The notes: a model not told the origin generated them from the letters alone. Counted from the first letter of the stretch, positions 1-11,195 are shown. The stretch: 64,000 nucleotides of DNA from Bimuria novae-zelandiae CBS 107.79 (GCA_010015655.1 ML976743.1:62001-126000); one strand, 5' to 3'. Translations and numbers: made by a program.

Positions 1-3000
1 AAGTGCCATAAGCGTTGTCTAGTAATTTAAGGGAAAGAGCTTGTCTTAATCGCTAATAATTATCTTTAGTATGCCATAGTGTCGTATAAGGCAGTCCAGG
101 ATAAGGAATGCGAGTTCTTTAGCTATAGTCGTCTTCTAGCATAGTAGTAGTTCTACGTATTTAGTAAATCGACAAATAATTACTAATATAGAATTGTACT
201 TTATTCCTGTTGCTGGGTCCTTTAATCCGGGTAGTCCTGTTATAAAGTCTATAGCGATATCTTCCCATGGTGCTATTGGTATCTAGATTGCTTACATCTC
301 GCCGTACTTAAGATGTGTTGCGTACTTGTTTCGTTGACATTCTGCGCATTTGCGGATATACTAGGTTACTACTTCTTTAATTCCTTTAAAGCTGTAATTA
401 CGCTAGATAAGTTCTATTATTTTCTTAATTCCTAGGTGTCCATACGCAGGGTCGTCGTGGTATTATTAAATAATCTTAGTCTATTGTTTTACGGGTACCT
501 CTCGTGTTGTCACGAGGATTTAATTAAGTTCCGCTGTTAGTCCAAGGGATCCGTCTTTATTTTGCCGTAGAATAGCAGAATAGGTTTTAATCTTATCTCC
601 TGCAAGATCGCTACGCCTGCTCAGGGCGTCTGCTCGTCTGTTTTCCTTACCTAGGGTATACACAATCTTGAATTTATACTGCCCTATTGTTTCTAACTAT
701 CTCGCTTAACGTGGTGTTAATTCCTTAGTTATCGTAAATTATAAGAGATTCTTGTAGTCTGTAAAAATTATAAGATCTAAGCAACTATATGCGTAGATCC
801 TCTAATGCTTTAATGCTCTAATAATTGCGTATAGTTCTTTGTCGTGTATGTCGTATCGTGATTCCGCGTCGTTAAGTTTGCATGAGTAGTAGGCGATTAG
901 ATGCCAATGCCTATCCTTTTCTTGCTTTGCACATGCTCCTAGTGCTAAGTTACTTACGTTTGTTTTGATCCTTAGTGGTTTATTGTCTTAGAAGTGCATT
1001 AGTACTAGTGGACTAATACATGCTTGCCGTAGTGCCTGGAATGCTTCTTCGCATTCTGTTGTTTATTTAAAGGGTACATCCTTCTTAGTAAGGTTTATAA
1101 GCGGTATTGTGATCCTTGCGTAATCCTTAATAAATTATTAATTAAATCTACAGAATCTTAAGAATTCCTGGATGTTCTTAGCTAATTATGGTCGTGGCTA
1201 GTCTTTAACATATTTAATTTTATCTAGGCTTACCTTAATTCCTTTAGTGTTAATAACATATCTAAGGAATTTAAGTTCTATTTAGAAGAACTTGCACTTT
1301 TCTAGTTTAAGTTATAAATATAACTTATTAAGTTCCTTAAGTACCATCTTAACATGTTCCACGTGGTCGTTCATGTTTTCTAAGTAGATTAGAATGTCGT
1401 CCATGTATGCAACAACAAAGATGTTAAGGTAGTGTTATAAGACGTTATTAATAAGCGCCTGGAATATAGCTAGTGCGTTTATAAGTCTAAATAGCATAAT
1501 AGTGTACTTAAATAGTCCGTATCTAGATCTAAATGCTATTTTCTATTCTTTACCTTCCTTAATTTATATAAGGTGGTATCTATCGCGTAGGTCTAGTGAG
1601 GTAAACATCTTTGCTCGTGCTAGCCTGTCTCGTAGTTCTCTAATATTTAGTAACGGGTATTGGTTCTTAATTGTTATATTATTAAGTTTTTAGTAGTTTA
1701 CGCAGGGTTGTAATTCGCTGCTTTTCTTAGGTATAAATATAAATAGGCTTGCCGCTAGTGACTTTAATGGTCGTATGTATCCTTTTACTAAATTCTTCTT
1801 AATAAATTCCTTTTCTTCTTAGAGTTCTTTGCCTAATTTCGCGTATAGTAGTTTAAAGGGTGGCGTCTTCCCTTCTTTTAGGTTAATCTTGTAATCTTAA
1901 GGTTAGTGCTTAGGTAGGTTTGCTTTTCCTTCCTCTTCTCGAAACAAATAGCTCTATTCTATAAACTATTTAAGGATTCTATAGGTTGTGCGTTGCTCTC
2001 TTTCCTTTGCGGGAATTAGCTTGTCCACTGCCTTGCGCTCTGTGACCTGGTGGTTCCTGCCAGCGTTTGCTAAGGGTGATTTAATCTTAAATCTTGTTTG
2101 CAAGACTATGTTATTAATAGCTCTCTTATCTACTATTAAACTTTACTAATGCGTAGGTATTACTTGTAATACATAGTTATAGCGCTTAAAGGATAGCGTT
2201 CTCCTTCCTTAGTTAATTATAGGGTTGTGCTTCCTTAACTAGGGTAGTCCTAGTATTACATTGTAACTAGCTTCCTCGAGAACGTCGAGGGTAATCGTTT
2301 TCCTGTGTCTATAGATCTTAAGTATTATCTTAACTTTATACTTAATTCGTGGCGTGCCTGGCATTAGGTGTCTATTCGCGATATAGATAATATAAGCATC
2401 CTCTTTTTTGCCCTTATAGAGTCCCGCTCTAATAAGTGCCTTTTAAGAGATGTAGCTTTGTTGGGCTCCTAAATCCAGCATAGCCTTTATTCATGTTCTA
2501 TTAAGCTGTATTGGTAGCTTAATTAATGCTTAACTATTTATAGTATTTAATTCCTTAAAGGCGTCTTCTCGCTTAAGCCTGGGTCTAAAAAAGACACTTC
2601 CTTAGTAGATAGCTTAATAGGCTAAAGATTGCCGTTCTTATCCTGTGGTTGGCAGTATCGTGCCATTATTTAGGTTACTTCACCGTAGCTTCTTTCTTCT
2701 TGTTGGTCCATGCGCACTAGTTCTCCGTGATAGTCGCTAGGTCTAAATCTAAAGAGTGCTTTATCCTATCGATGCGTTACACAGTCTGGGTGTAGGCATG
2801 TCTGCCAAATCTTTAACATGTATTTATTATTAATTAACATAGTATAGGTAAGGTTCTAGGTTTCGCTAAGATATAGGAAGTATTTTACTTCTCTTTTATC
2901 CTATAGGTGCGCGTCGCATTTAGCAATTAGGTAATTAAACTATTTCTATCTGCATCGTTTCTGCAGTCGTGGGAAGTATCCACACTATTTGGCGTAAAGA

Positions 3001-3440
3001 TACGTATTGCATGCGTCGGCGGTACAGAATCTCTATCTAAGGATTCCGTGATTAGGATTTTGGTGGTCCAGGTCGTATATTAGTTTGTAGCTAAGATTCT
3101 TAACGGGGTATTTCTTCTTTAGGTCTTGGTGTTTATAACTATAGTCTACGAATTTTTATATTACTAGGCTAATTAGTTTAGTGCGTATTGCATTTAGCTT
3201 AGTTACCATAAATCCGAAATTAGTTTTACGCGGTTGATATTAATCTAAAAATTAGAATATATTATGTCCTTCCTTATCTATAAGTCTTCTTATATTTGGA
3301 TATGGTATAGGGGCGCGTTTCTTTAGTTTCTCTTGCTCCACCTCTAATCCTTCTTCTATATCCTCGTATAGCCAAGAGTTAGGCGAGTTTGTTTGCTCCA
3401 AGTCCCTATCTTGGTTATTAAGTTGTTTAATAGCACTAAT
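1..3440 (-). pseudogene. Gypsy pol polyprotein remnant (protease-RT-RNase H-integrase)
   Basis: Landmarks on the minus strand: a protease core reading LDLGAQQSYI near 2,450-2,490; an RT active site reading FVVAYMDDILIY near 1,390-1,430; an RNase H segment reading YYSCKLNDAESRYDIHDKEL near 830-900; and an integrase zinc-binding segment reading YIRKCAECQRNK near 330-365, followed by the start of an integrase core reading APWEDIAIDFITGLPG near 230-290. The YMDD catalytic motif survives, but there are many nonsense codons in every frame, so no product can be made. The order and motifs assign it to the gypsy class. The N-terminal boundary with gag is approximate. Confidence 0.88.
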
Positions 3441-3499
3441 AACTTACTATTCTTCGTTAGTCGCGTCCGCGTCCTTGATAGTTAGTACGTTTAACTATT

Positions 3500-4440
3500 T
3501 AATAACCTTGTTCTTAGATCTACAGTTCCTGGCTATGTGGCCTGGTTTGCCACACGTAAAACAAGTGCGTGTCTCGGTCCCCTGTTATCGTCGGGTTCCA
3601 TCTGAGATACGTCTTTGGTTAGGCTTCTTGTAATAGCCTAGAGACTTTCCTGTTCCTTTTCCGATTGCATTAATTTGGTTATGGTACTGGATTCCTTCTA
3701 TTGGCTGAGGTCCGTAGTTGTCTTGTCTTGGCCTAGGAGTTTGTTGATTGCGATAATTATTATGGCTTAAGGGTGGTCTATAGCCTTGTCGTCCTGACTA
3801 GTTCTATTGTATATCGCGTTTTAGTTTGTACTATTCCTTATTAATCTTAATAGCTTCCTTTAATAATGCTTCTAGTGTATCTATCTTTGCTCCGCTACGT
3901 AGTAGTTCTTCGCGTAGGTTAGGCTTAAGTCCTTAATAGTACATAGTTATAAGAGTTACTTTGTTCTAATAGATTTAATTAGCGTGTTTGCGGAATTTAG
4001 AGTTGTATTTAGTAGCTAAGCGGACTTGCTTAAGTTGCTAGATAGCTCTTTTAGTAATAGCCTCCTAATTAGCTACTCTAAAGTACTATTTAACTTTCTT
4101 ATAGAACTTGTTATAGTCTTCTATAATTTTGTTAACAGCATCTCCTTCCGAGTTCTCCTTAGCCAGGTATTAGTTAAGATATGGTCGAATCTATGCAAGG
4201 GCTAGTCCTTTTATGTAAGATGCTATAAAAATAGTCTTATTAGCTTTGTTTTATTCCTTCTTTGTTTCGTGGAAGTAGAGGTTAAGCTATAAGATCTATA
4301 GTTCTGTATGTTTGTAGTCTCTATAAAAGAGATTAGGTTTAGCATAAAGGCTTCCCTTAATATAGGTGATAGTAGTATCGTTGTTATACTTGTCTAGAGT
4401 GTTCCCTAGAATAACATCCGGTGCATTAGAAAGGGTCTCG
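3500..4440 (-). pseudogene. Gypsy gag remnant with CCHC zinc knuckle
   Basis: A retroviral-type zinc knuckle is readable on the minus strand near 3,525-3,570 (FTCGKPGHIARNC, C-x2-C-x4-H-x4-C). Upstream, at about 3,900-4,400, is a helical region resembling a retrotransposon gag domain (for example RDYKHTELQILQLNLYF). The frame is interrupted by TAA and TAG codons. Its position directly behind the 5' LTR is correct for gag. Confidence 0.8.
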
Positions 4441-4468
4441 TATTTGCTTATATTAGGGGTATTTAAGA

Positions 4469-4944
4469 TGTTAAGTCCCTACGGATAGCTAGTCTAAAAT
4501 GGGGTTAAGGTTAGTTCTCTAGCAGGAGCGATGTTAAAATAAAAAAGGGTGTATTAATAGCTCGCGCTTATTAATAAGGTGTTAGTATTAAAGTAAGGTG
4601 CGTTATAATTAAATTAACAAGAGCCTAAGTGAATCTAAACGATAGATTAATAAACAGGTTAAATACAAGGTAGAAGAGTCTATCCTTATGTTCCTATATA
4701 CTTAGCATGCTTAACTTGCTCGCTTCGAGCATGTTAAGCGTAGCCTTGGCTTTTTGCATATGCTTAACTTGCTCGCTTCGAGCATGTCGAGCGTAGCCTT
4801 GGCTTTCTGTATATGCTTGACTTGCTCGATTTGAGCGCTTCGAGCAGTCACGTGACCTGCCCATTGCTGTGCCACCATTGGCTCCCATAAGACCTTGGCC
4901 GTCTCAGAATGTTAGCCTGGTGATGCTAAATACAGATCCTAACA
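4469..4944 (-). repeat. 5' LTR of the gypsy element (476 bp) with internal 53-bp repeats
   Basis: On the minus strand the LTR starts TGTTAGGATC and ends CTTAACA. It aligns with the solo LTR at 11,493-11,915, and that comparison sets its ends. Between about 4,707 and 4,846 it holds roughly 2.5 copies of a 53-bp tandem unit (ATGCTT at 4,707, 4,760 and 4,813) that the solo copy lacks. The repeat arms contain the inverted motif GCTCGCTTCGAGC. The repeat part is less RIP-altered than the rest. Confidence 0.85.
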
Positions 4945-5464
4945 ATTAGCTACTAAGGCACTAATATTTTCTATATCTAACTACCTATAAAAGATACTAT
5001 TATTATTATCCGTAATATTATATTAAGCCTATACTTTCTTTTTATAAAATAAATAGGTATGCGTTAGAATTAGTGCTTAAGAAGGTAATTAGACTACTTA
5101 AATACTTAAAAGAATTATATAATAATATTAATATTAAAAACTTATTAACGACTCGTTAACGTTACTACCTAGTAGAGACACCTATAACCTCAGCTTTAAG
5201 AGCTAAAGGCTCCTAATTAGGGGGTAAATAAAATAATAATACAGTTAAATTAATATAGTAATAGCTAACTACTCCTAGACCTATAATATCTACTACTATA
5301 AGTACTTAAACTCCTAAAAGTAATAAAATACCTAAAGGCTATTGCTAATACGGCGAGAGAGCTCTATAAAACGTTAATTTAAATCTAACTAATATAAGCT
5401 TAATTATAGCTAGTAAACGCAATCGAAAGTAAAATTTTTTTAATAACTTTATAATTTATATATA

Positions 5465-7603
5465 ACATGTTGGTTCAGCACTTGGCGCGGTTCGGCAAAT
5501 GGCGCACCCCCGCATTTTCCACCCAATTCTTCACCCACCCATAACTCAGCCAATATGGATCCAATTGACAAGGCAATTAAAGAAATCAAATCGCGCGGAC
5601 CAGGAGAAGAATTCTCGTATCAAAAAATAGCGAAAAAATATAGTGTACCAGACACTACGTTAAGGAGGATACACCAGGGCAAAAACGTGCCGATAAAAGA
5701 GCAACAACTCCAACAGCGAAAACTTACCCCTTAACAAGAACTAGAGCTTGTAAGCTATATAGAAAAGCTTACAGGCCGTCGTCTACCACCTACAAGAGAA
5801 ATGCTGCAGAATTTTGCTTTATTAATTATAAAAACCAACGGCGAACAACTAGTAGGAAAAAGCTAGGTTACCTAATTTATTAACTGTTACAACGTTAAAA
5901 TCACCCCTTATTAGGTTACTGGAATAGATCGCGCGCGCCACCAAGCTAATTCAGGGGCTAAATACGAGCAATTCTTTTAACTTCTGCTAGAGAAAATGGA
6001 GGAGTACAATATAGAGCCTCGTCACACGTACAATATGGATGAGAAGGGCTTCCTTACAGGAGTAATTAGAAGAAGCAAAAGGATCTTCAGCAAAGCTATA
6101 TAGGACCGCGGGGAAGTGAAATCAGCCCTCTAAGATAGTAATAGAGAGTAGATAACCATCCTAGCTTACGTCTGCGCTAATAGAACTGCGTTGCCACCAG
6201 GGCTACTATTTATAGCTGCCAATAACGCTCTCCAATCGGCCTGGGTAGAGGATATTAAGGCTGGGAAGCATGTAGTATTCGTCACTACATCTCCTAATGA
6301 ATAAACCAACAACGATATAGGCCTTGCGTGGCTTAAGCAGGTCTTCGATCGGTACACAAAAGTAAAAGCTCGTCAGTCCTACCGACTACTAATCGTGGAT
6401 GGCTATGGGTCCCACGTAACAAGAGAGTTTATCAACTACTGTAACCACAATCGGATTCTCCTTATAATATTCCCCCCTTATAGTACCCACACGCTGCAGC
6501 CCCTTAATGTAGTACTCTTTAAGCCTCTCTTATTAGCCTACTTAAAAGCCCTCACTACCTATCTCCACGAGGCCCAAGGGCTACTCTTAGTAAAGAAAGG
6601 AGACTTCTTCCCTCTCTTCTAGGAAGTCTAGACCATCTCCTTTAAGAAGAAAATAATTCTAAAGTCCTTTAAGGCCACTAGTATATGGCCCCGTAACGCT
6701 GAGGTTATCCTTTAGAAATACAGGCCATTAACTCCAGTAGAGCAGGATTCAAGAGAGAGCAGTACCTCTGTACTCAGCGGCAAGGATTAGCTTAAAATCA
6801 AGACCCTCGTGCGTAATACTGTGAGGGAGGAGGGTAGTAAGGAGGTGCAGAAGCTAAAGCGTTCTCTCCACCATATCTCTGTTTAAAATGACATCCTCCA
6901 CGCTGAGGTACAATGCCTGACAAAGGCCCTATAAGTCAAGAAGAAGCAGCAGAAGAAGAGCAAGCCTCTAGACCTGCAACAACGCAGGGAGTACTATAGT
7001 AGTGCAGTTTTCTAGTCCCCAAGGAAGCTAAGGGAGGCTAGAGTACGCGAGAGCGTTATAGATAAGGAGAAAGAGAAAGTAGAACTTGAAAAAGCGCGTA
7101 AGAAGGCAGAAATAACCTTAGCTAAGCTACGTAACCTATAGGAGAAGAAAGAGAGAGAAAGGTTAAGGGTTAAGAAAAGGGAGGAAAAGGAGAGGGTCGC
7201 GGCGGAGAAACAGGCGAAGCAACAATAGAGGATTCAGGAGAAAGAAAACTCCGAAAAGGCTATATAAACTTCCCAAAAGGGAAAGAGGAAGGTCTTAAAG
7301 CCTGCCACAGCGCCAAAATAGAAAAAAAAGTAACGTGTGGTGGTTGCTAAAGGTAGGGGGGATAGGGGTAATAAAATAGGGCGTGATCTAGCACCCACAA
7401 CAACAACGCGCCGTGGCCGCAACATTAAACTTCCAGCGAAATTCTAGTAGTATATCTTTTTCGCAGCAATTTATATAGTAATTAAATAAATTATTAGAAT
7501 ATTCTAGCTATTATGGATGGCTTAGTAACGAGGTGTTGTAAACTGCGTGATTTGGTTGGGGTGCGCCATTTGCCGAACCGCGCCAAGTGCTGAACCAACA
7601 TGT
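5465..7603 (+). mobile_element. Fot1/pogo-type DNA transposon with perfect 46-bp inverted repeats
   Basis: The ends at 5,465-5,510 and 7,558-7,603 are perfect 46-bp inverted copies (outer bases ACATGTTGGTTCAGCACTTG) and are flanked by TA at 5,463-5,464 and 7,604-7,605. This is the TA target duplication of the Tc1/mariner/pogo superfamily. The 2,139-bp length and the single transposase frame fit Fot1/pogo elements. The inverted repeats are unmutated while the coding region carries RIP-type nonsense codons. It interrupts the older copia relic; the flanks join to continuous copia sequence once it is removed. Confidence 0.95.
5555..7447 (+). pseudogene. Fot1/pogo transposase (HTH + DDE_1), RIP-inactivated
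   Basis: One frame runs from ATG at 5,555 (MDPIDKAIKEIKSRG) to TAG at 7,445, about 630 codons, with no frameshift but several internal TAA/TAG codons. The first part is a CENP-B/Psq-like helix-turn-helix (KIAKKYSVPDTTLRRI). The DDE_1 catalytic core follows: first Asp in YNMDEKGF (about 6,035), second Asp in LLIVDGYGSH (about 6,390), and the third position in LQPLNVVLF, where Asn replaces the usual Asp (codon 6,506-6,508). A Lys/Glu-rich coiled-coil tail lies at about 6,900-7,400. Internal stops such as the TAA at 5,732 fit CAA-to-TAA and TGG-to-TAG changes. The enzyme must be inactive. Confidence 0.92.
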
Positions 7604-8283
7604 TACTCTATAGGACTAGAAGCTATACCTTTTATTAACTATCTCTATATATTTTTAACTAAGATTCGTTCTATACCTACTATAGATAAAATACTAAAAA
7701 TCTATTAATCTTAGCTACTACCATTGCTAAAGGTAGTAAAGTAGCTTAATATATATATATTTAGTACCAAATTTTAATACGCTATAAGGGTTAAGTACTA
7801 AGCTCTACGTGCTAAAAAAGTCTTTAAGAAGACTATAAAAATAAAGGCTACTATAGACGCTAAGGTGCTACTATTAATATGAGCATTTACTTATAAAATT
7901 AACAAAGATAGATACCTCTTATAATTTAAGTCTTAACTTATTATTAAAGGAGACCTTTAAGCTCTAATAAATAATAGATACGCTCTTATACTTATAATTT
8001 ATAATTTTAGCTCTCTTATTATAATTAATAATTACTTTAATTTAAAACTAAAGTAGTATAACGTTCCTACTGCCTTCCTAACTACTAAAATTAATTAATA
8101 ACTATACACTAAAACACCTAAGGCGTTCTACTATACTAAAGGCGAGATTATGCTAGTGCTCTGCGCTATATACGGCCTAAAGGAGTCACTAATCCTATAG
8201 TATAACAAGCTACCTTAATAGCTTATTAAGCTAGGCCTAAAGCTAGTTAAAGGCTTTCCTTGCTTATACACGAGCCGCTAGCT

Positions 8284-8585
8284 GTCACGAAGCGTGGGTC
8301 GGGAGCTGACGATAGCCATGGACAGCACTCAACAGCGCATGACAGCACGCAACAGCGCATGACAGCACGCAACAGCGCATGACAGCACGCAACAGCGCTA
8401 GACGACGCATGACAGCGCATGACAGTAATCGACTAGCGCGTAACAGCGCAAGACAGGGCTCGACTAGCACTGTCAGGGTTCTCACCCTATTTATCCCCCT
8501 CGCCCTAGCCCTTCTTTCCTCCCTAAGGGATCGCCTTAGTACTGTTGATAGATTGAGTGACCCGCAGTCGGGGCCATTTTTTACA
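8284..8585. mobile_element. 302-bp GC-rich insertion of unknown class with 20-bp tandem repeats
   Basis: Comparison with the intact copia element shows extra DNA here. CTAGCT occurs on both sides (8,278-8,283 and 8,586-8,591) and only once in the uninterrupted copia sequence, so it looks like a 6-bp target duplication. The insert is GC-rich and keeps CA and TG dinucleotides, unlike its surroundings. It holds four copies of a 20-bp unit at 8,321-8,400. I see no terminal inverted repeats, no coding frame and no convincing Pol III box. It could be a non-autonomous element or a captured fragment. Confidence 0.6.
8321..8400. repeat. Tandem repeat, 20-bp unit x 4
   Basis: The unit GACAGCACGCAACAGCGCAT repeats four times without spacers. 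The first copy has one change and the last differs in its final bases. Partial copies (GACAGCGCAT) continue to about 8,424. It lies wholly inside the 302-bp insertion. The lack of unique spacers excludes a CRISPR array. Confidence 0.9.
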
Positions 8586-9239
8586 CTAGCTTTTCCTATT
8601 AATCTATATTAATAATATTATTATAGCATTTTATTAATCTAATACTTATCTCTACATGTCCTTTAAAAAAAAGATAAAAGACCTATATAGCATTAAAGCT
8701 ATAAGAGACTTTACTTAGTTTTTGAGAATCTATATTATCTATAATTAAGCTCTATACAGGATATAGCTAATTTAAGACGCTTTTATTGACAAGGTATACG
8801 CTTAATATAGTATTAAAGCGATATGTAAGGCTCTAGATATTCTACTAGTAGAGAACTAGCTACTATAGTTTACTAAAAAGATAGACACTACTTAAATAAA
8901 GCTTTATTAGTAATTTATTAGTTCTCTCGCGTATATTACTATTTAAAGTAGACCTAACGTTACCTAAAGGCACGTCGTCTTTGCCCGTCACCTTACTAAC
9001 CTAGGATAGTCTTACATCTTAAAAATCTAATAGACCTAGCACTACCTACTTAGTATAAAGGCTCTTATACTTAAAGCCTTTACTAGCGCGCAGGATATAG
9101 CTAAGTATTTTTTTAATAATTTAACGTACTATAATTCTTTCTTTTTTAACTTATTTAACGCTTTACACGCTAATAAGCCTAAGATTTACTAAAGCTCTTA
9201 AGGTTATGCATTTAAGTTTAGTAGACTAATAATTAACTA

Positions 9240-10484
9240 CAGTGCTAAGACATTAGTCTGTTAATACCAGACCCGCATCGCGTATCTCTCCCTAACTTTA
9301 ATCTTTTTAGCCTTCTACTAACCTATAATGCAACGCGAATTTGGCAGGGAAATTAGTAATAATTAAAAGAAAAATAATAAATGAAGTAAATTATAAAGAT
9401 CTAGGATATTATATATAGTAAAAGCTAAAGAATTAAAAGCTTTTATTATATTACGTTTTAGCTACACACGGTAGATAATTTACAACATAATTAAGTAATA
9501 AATAACTATAATATAACTAAATCTTTATCTTAATCTAATTAGCTAAAAAAGCTTACACGCTAATAAGAATAATTACTCCTTTAAATTACCTACTAGTACC
9601 CTAGAATTAAGTATGTATAGCTAAAGGCTAAAATTACAGACGTATAGGTTTATTATAAGACACTCTATTAGCTACTTAAAAAACACTACATTACGAACTA
9701 GATAGTAAAGAAAAGGACTAAGCTTACTCTAGCATATATAAGATTAAGGCGTTAATAGGCTTAGTAGATATAGAATTTTAACTTTAAAAGCGTAACTTTT
9801 TCTAATAAGGTCTTAGTAGAGCGAGGTAAGGGAAAAAAGAGAATTTAGATCTTTAAGACGCTACTCTAAAAATAGAATTACGATAAAATTAAAGAGGAGG
9901 ATATTTAAAAGGGAATAGTATAGAAATTCTAGGCCTGCTTCTGGTATAAAGGTCGATCTGAACTCATCGCAATGGAACGAGATCCACAAGCTCCACGGAA
10001 TGGCTACAGTGCACGCTCATATATCTGGGCGCTAGAGGAAGGGCTCCTACCAGTATTAGATAAATATACTATCTATCAGATAGATAATGCACCAATTTAT
10101 ACCGCCCACGAGACAGCCCTCTCGCTAGAGACAATAAATATTAAAATTCTAGATTTTCCTCCTTACTTACCTAACCTTATTCTAATTAAGTATCTCTAGT
10201 AGGTACTTAAACAAAAGGTAATTAAATTACATTTTGAATTAGAGGATTAAAGGTAGTAGTAAATTAATAAAGACGTATTTATTAACGCTATCTAAGAAGC
10301 TTAGCAAGCCTTGCTCTATAGTCTTATAAAGAAGCTTATTAATTCTATGCTAAGGAGAATATAGGTAGTAATAAAAGCTAGAGGCTAATAAATTAAGTTC
10401 TAAAATAGTATTTAATTAAGGCCTTAAAATTACTATTAAAAAAGTTGAAATTTTTGGTGTCAACAGACTAATGTCCTAGTACTG
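9240..10484 (+). mobile_element. Tc1/mariner-type transposon, RIP-degraded
   Basis: The ends at 9,240 (CAGTGCTAAGACATTAGTCT) and 10,484 (its inverted copy, with three or four transition differences over about 29 bp) are flanked by TA at 9,238-9,239 and 10,485-10,486. When it is removed, the flanks join to continuous copia sequence that matches the other copia copy. The size of 1,245 bp is typical of mariner elements. Only the C-terminal half of the transposase is readable. Confidence 0.92.
9960..10199 (+). pseudogene. Tc1/mariner transposase C-terminal fragment
   Basis: A 75-codon open stretch from about 9,972 reads GYSARSYIWALEEGLLPVLD, then IDNAPIYTAHE (usual form QDNAPIHTA, which carries the second catalytic Asp), then FPPYLPNLILIKYL. 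In the family the last segment is PPYSPDLNPIE. Here the Asp is Asn and the final acidic residue is Lys. Both changes fit TG-to-TA transitions, so the DDE/D triad is lost. Upstream coding sequence is too mutated to read with confidence. Confidence 0.85.
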
Positions 10485-10980
10485 TAGAAGTTAATAGTAC
10501 AACGTATACTTATAAAATTAACTATAAAGTTTAAACTACTCTTACTCGTACTTACTACCTTATACATAAAGGAGTAGATGCAATTCTTTACTAGCATTAA
10601 CCTTACGCTTAACTATATACCTACTATCTAGTATAATAACTAGTAGGGTATTAGTATTATTACTAAATAGTAATATAAGATCTATATAAAAGTTAAATAT
10701 ATTAATATTTACTAGCTCTAGATTTAACAAGAAGTTAAAGCCTCTTATATTAATATTTAATAAGTTCGTACTAACTATATACCTACTAATAGACTTATAA
10801 AAACTTTACTTAGATAGAAATTTGTAAAGTTTATCTACTAAATTAGCCTTATAAATATTACTAAACGTCTAAAGAGTCTGCGTTAAGCTAATAGCAATGA
10901 TCTTAATGGTATTTATATATACTAATACTAATTAGCTATTATTAACTCCCTGTATAGACGTCCACGCTAGCTAAGGGGTG

Positions 10981-11195
10981 TGTTACGATTTATAGATCTT
11001 TTCCTATAAGATGGTTACTCTTACCCTTGCTTAATTGCTACTCACCTTTCTAAGAGTATTACATCTATCTAGGGCTAGCATTGTTTATGCCTGCGCAGCT
11101 ATACCTTCTGTAGCTCCTAGATAGTATAACCTTAGTTTAATCCTATAATCTTTTTACTGCGTACTGTCCGCTCAGCGCTCAGCCTCACCGTGACA
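10981..11195 (+). repeat. 3' LTR of the old copia element
   Basis: It begins TGTTACG and ends CGTGACA, and it aligns over its length with the reverse complement of the LTRs at 38,607, 43,869 and 54,706. A purine-rich tract (GCTAAGGGGTG) sits directly before it, matching the polypurine tract GCTGGGGGGTG of the full-length element. This identifies it as a 3' LTR rather than a solo LTR. No target duplication can be paired because the 5' LTR is gone. Confidence 0.85.

Larger units (their letters stand above)
1..4944 (-). mobile_element. Ty3/gypsy LTR retrotransposon, RIP-degraded, cut by left window edge
   Basis: Read on the minus strand, the element starts with a 5' LTR (4,469-4,944). It then shows gag, protease, reverse transcriptase, RNase H and the first part of the integrase, and leaves the window inside the integrase. 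This PR-RT-RH-IN order is the Ty3/gypsy (Metaviridae-type) order. All frames are broken, mostly by TAA and TAG, as expected from RIP. The LTR end at 4,944 abuts sequence that matches the interior of a copia element on the opposite strand, so this element was probably inserted into that older copia copy. The 3' LTR and its target duplication lie outside the window and cannot be checked. Confidence 0.9.
4945..11195 (+). mobile_element. Old Ty1/copia retrotransposon, 5'-truncated and split by three insertions
   Basis: Four pieces (4,945-5,462, 7,606-8,283, about 8,586-9,239 and 10,485-11,195) together match, in order and on the + strand, the reverse complement of the full copia element at 38,607-44,061. 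The pieces read as the integrase/RT linker, RT (FYYTKGEIMLVLCAIYGLKE, then LYTSR), RT/RNase H (KKKIKDLYSIKAIRD) and the 3' end. The inserted elements are a Fot1/pogo (5,465-7,603), a 302-bp element (8,284-8,585) and a mariner (9,240-10,484). The 5' half is missing where the gypsy element joins at 4,944. The RT active site reads YINN instead of YVDD. The copy is dead. Confidence 0.87.

Noticed and set aside
8321..8424. Regular 20-bp repeats that could suggest a CRISPR array
   Set aside because: There are no spacers, the genome is fungal, and the repeats lie inside an insertion in a retrotransposon.
10981..11195. Possible solo LTR
   Set aside because: A polypurine tract and copia 3' coding sequence lie directly upstream, so it is the 3' LTR of the old copia element.
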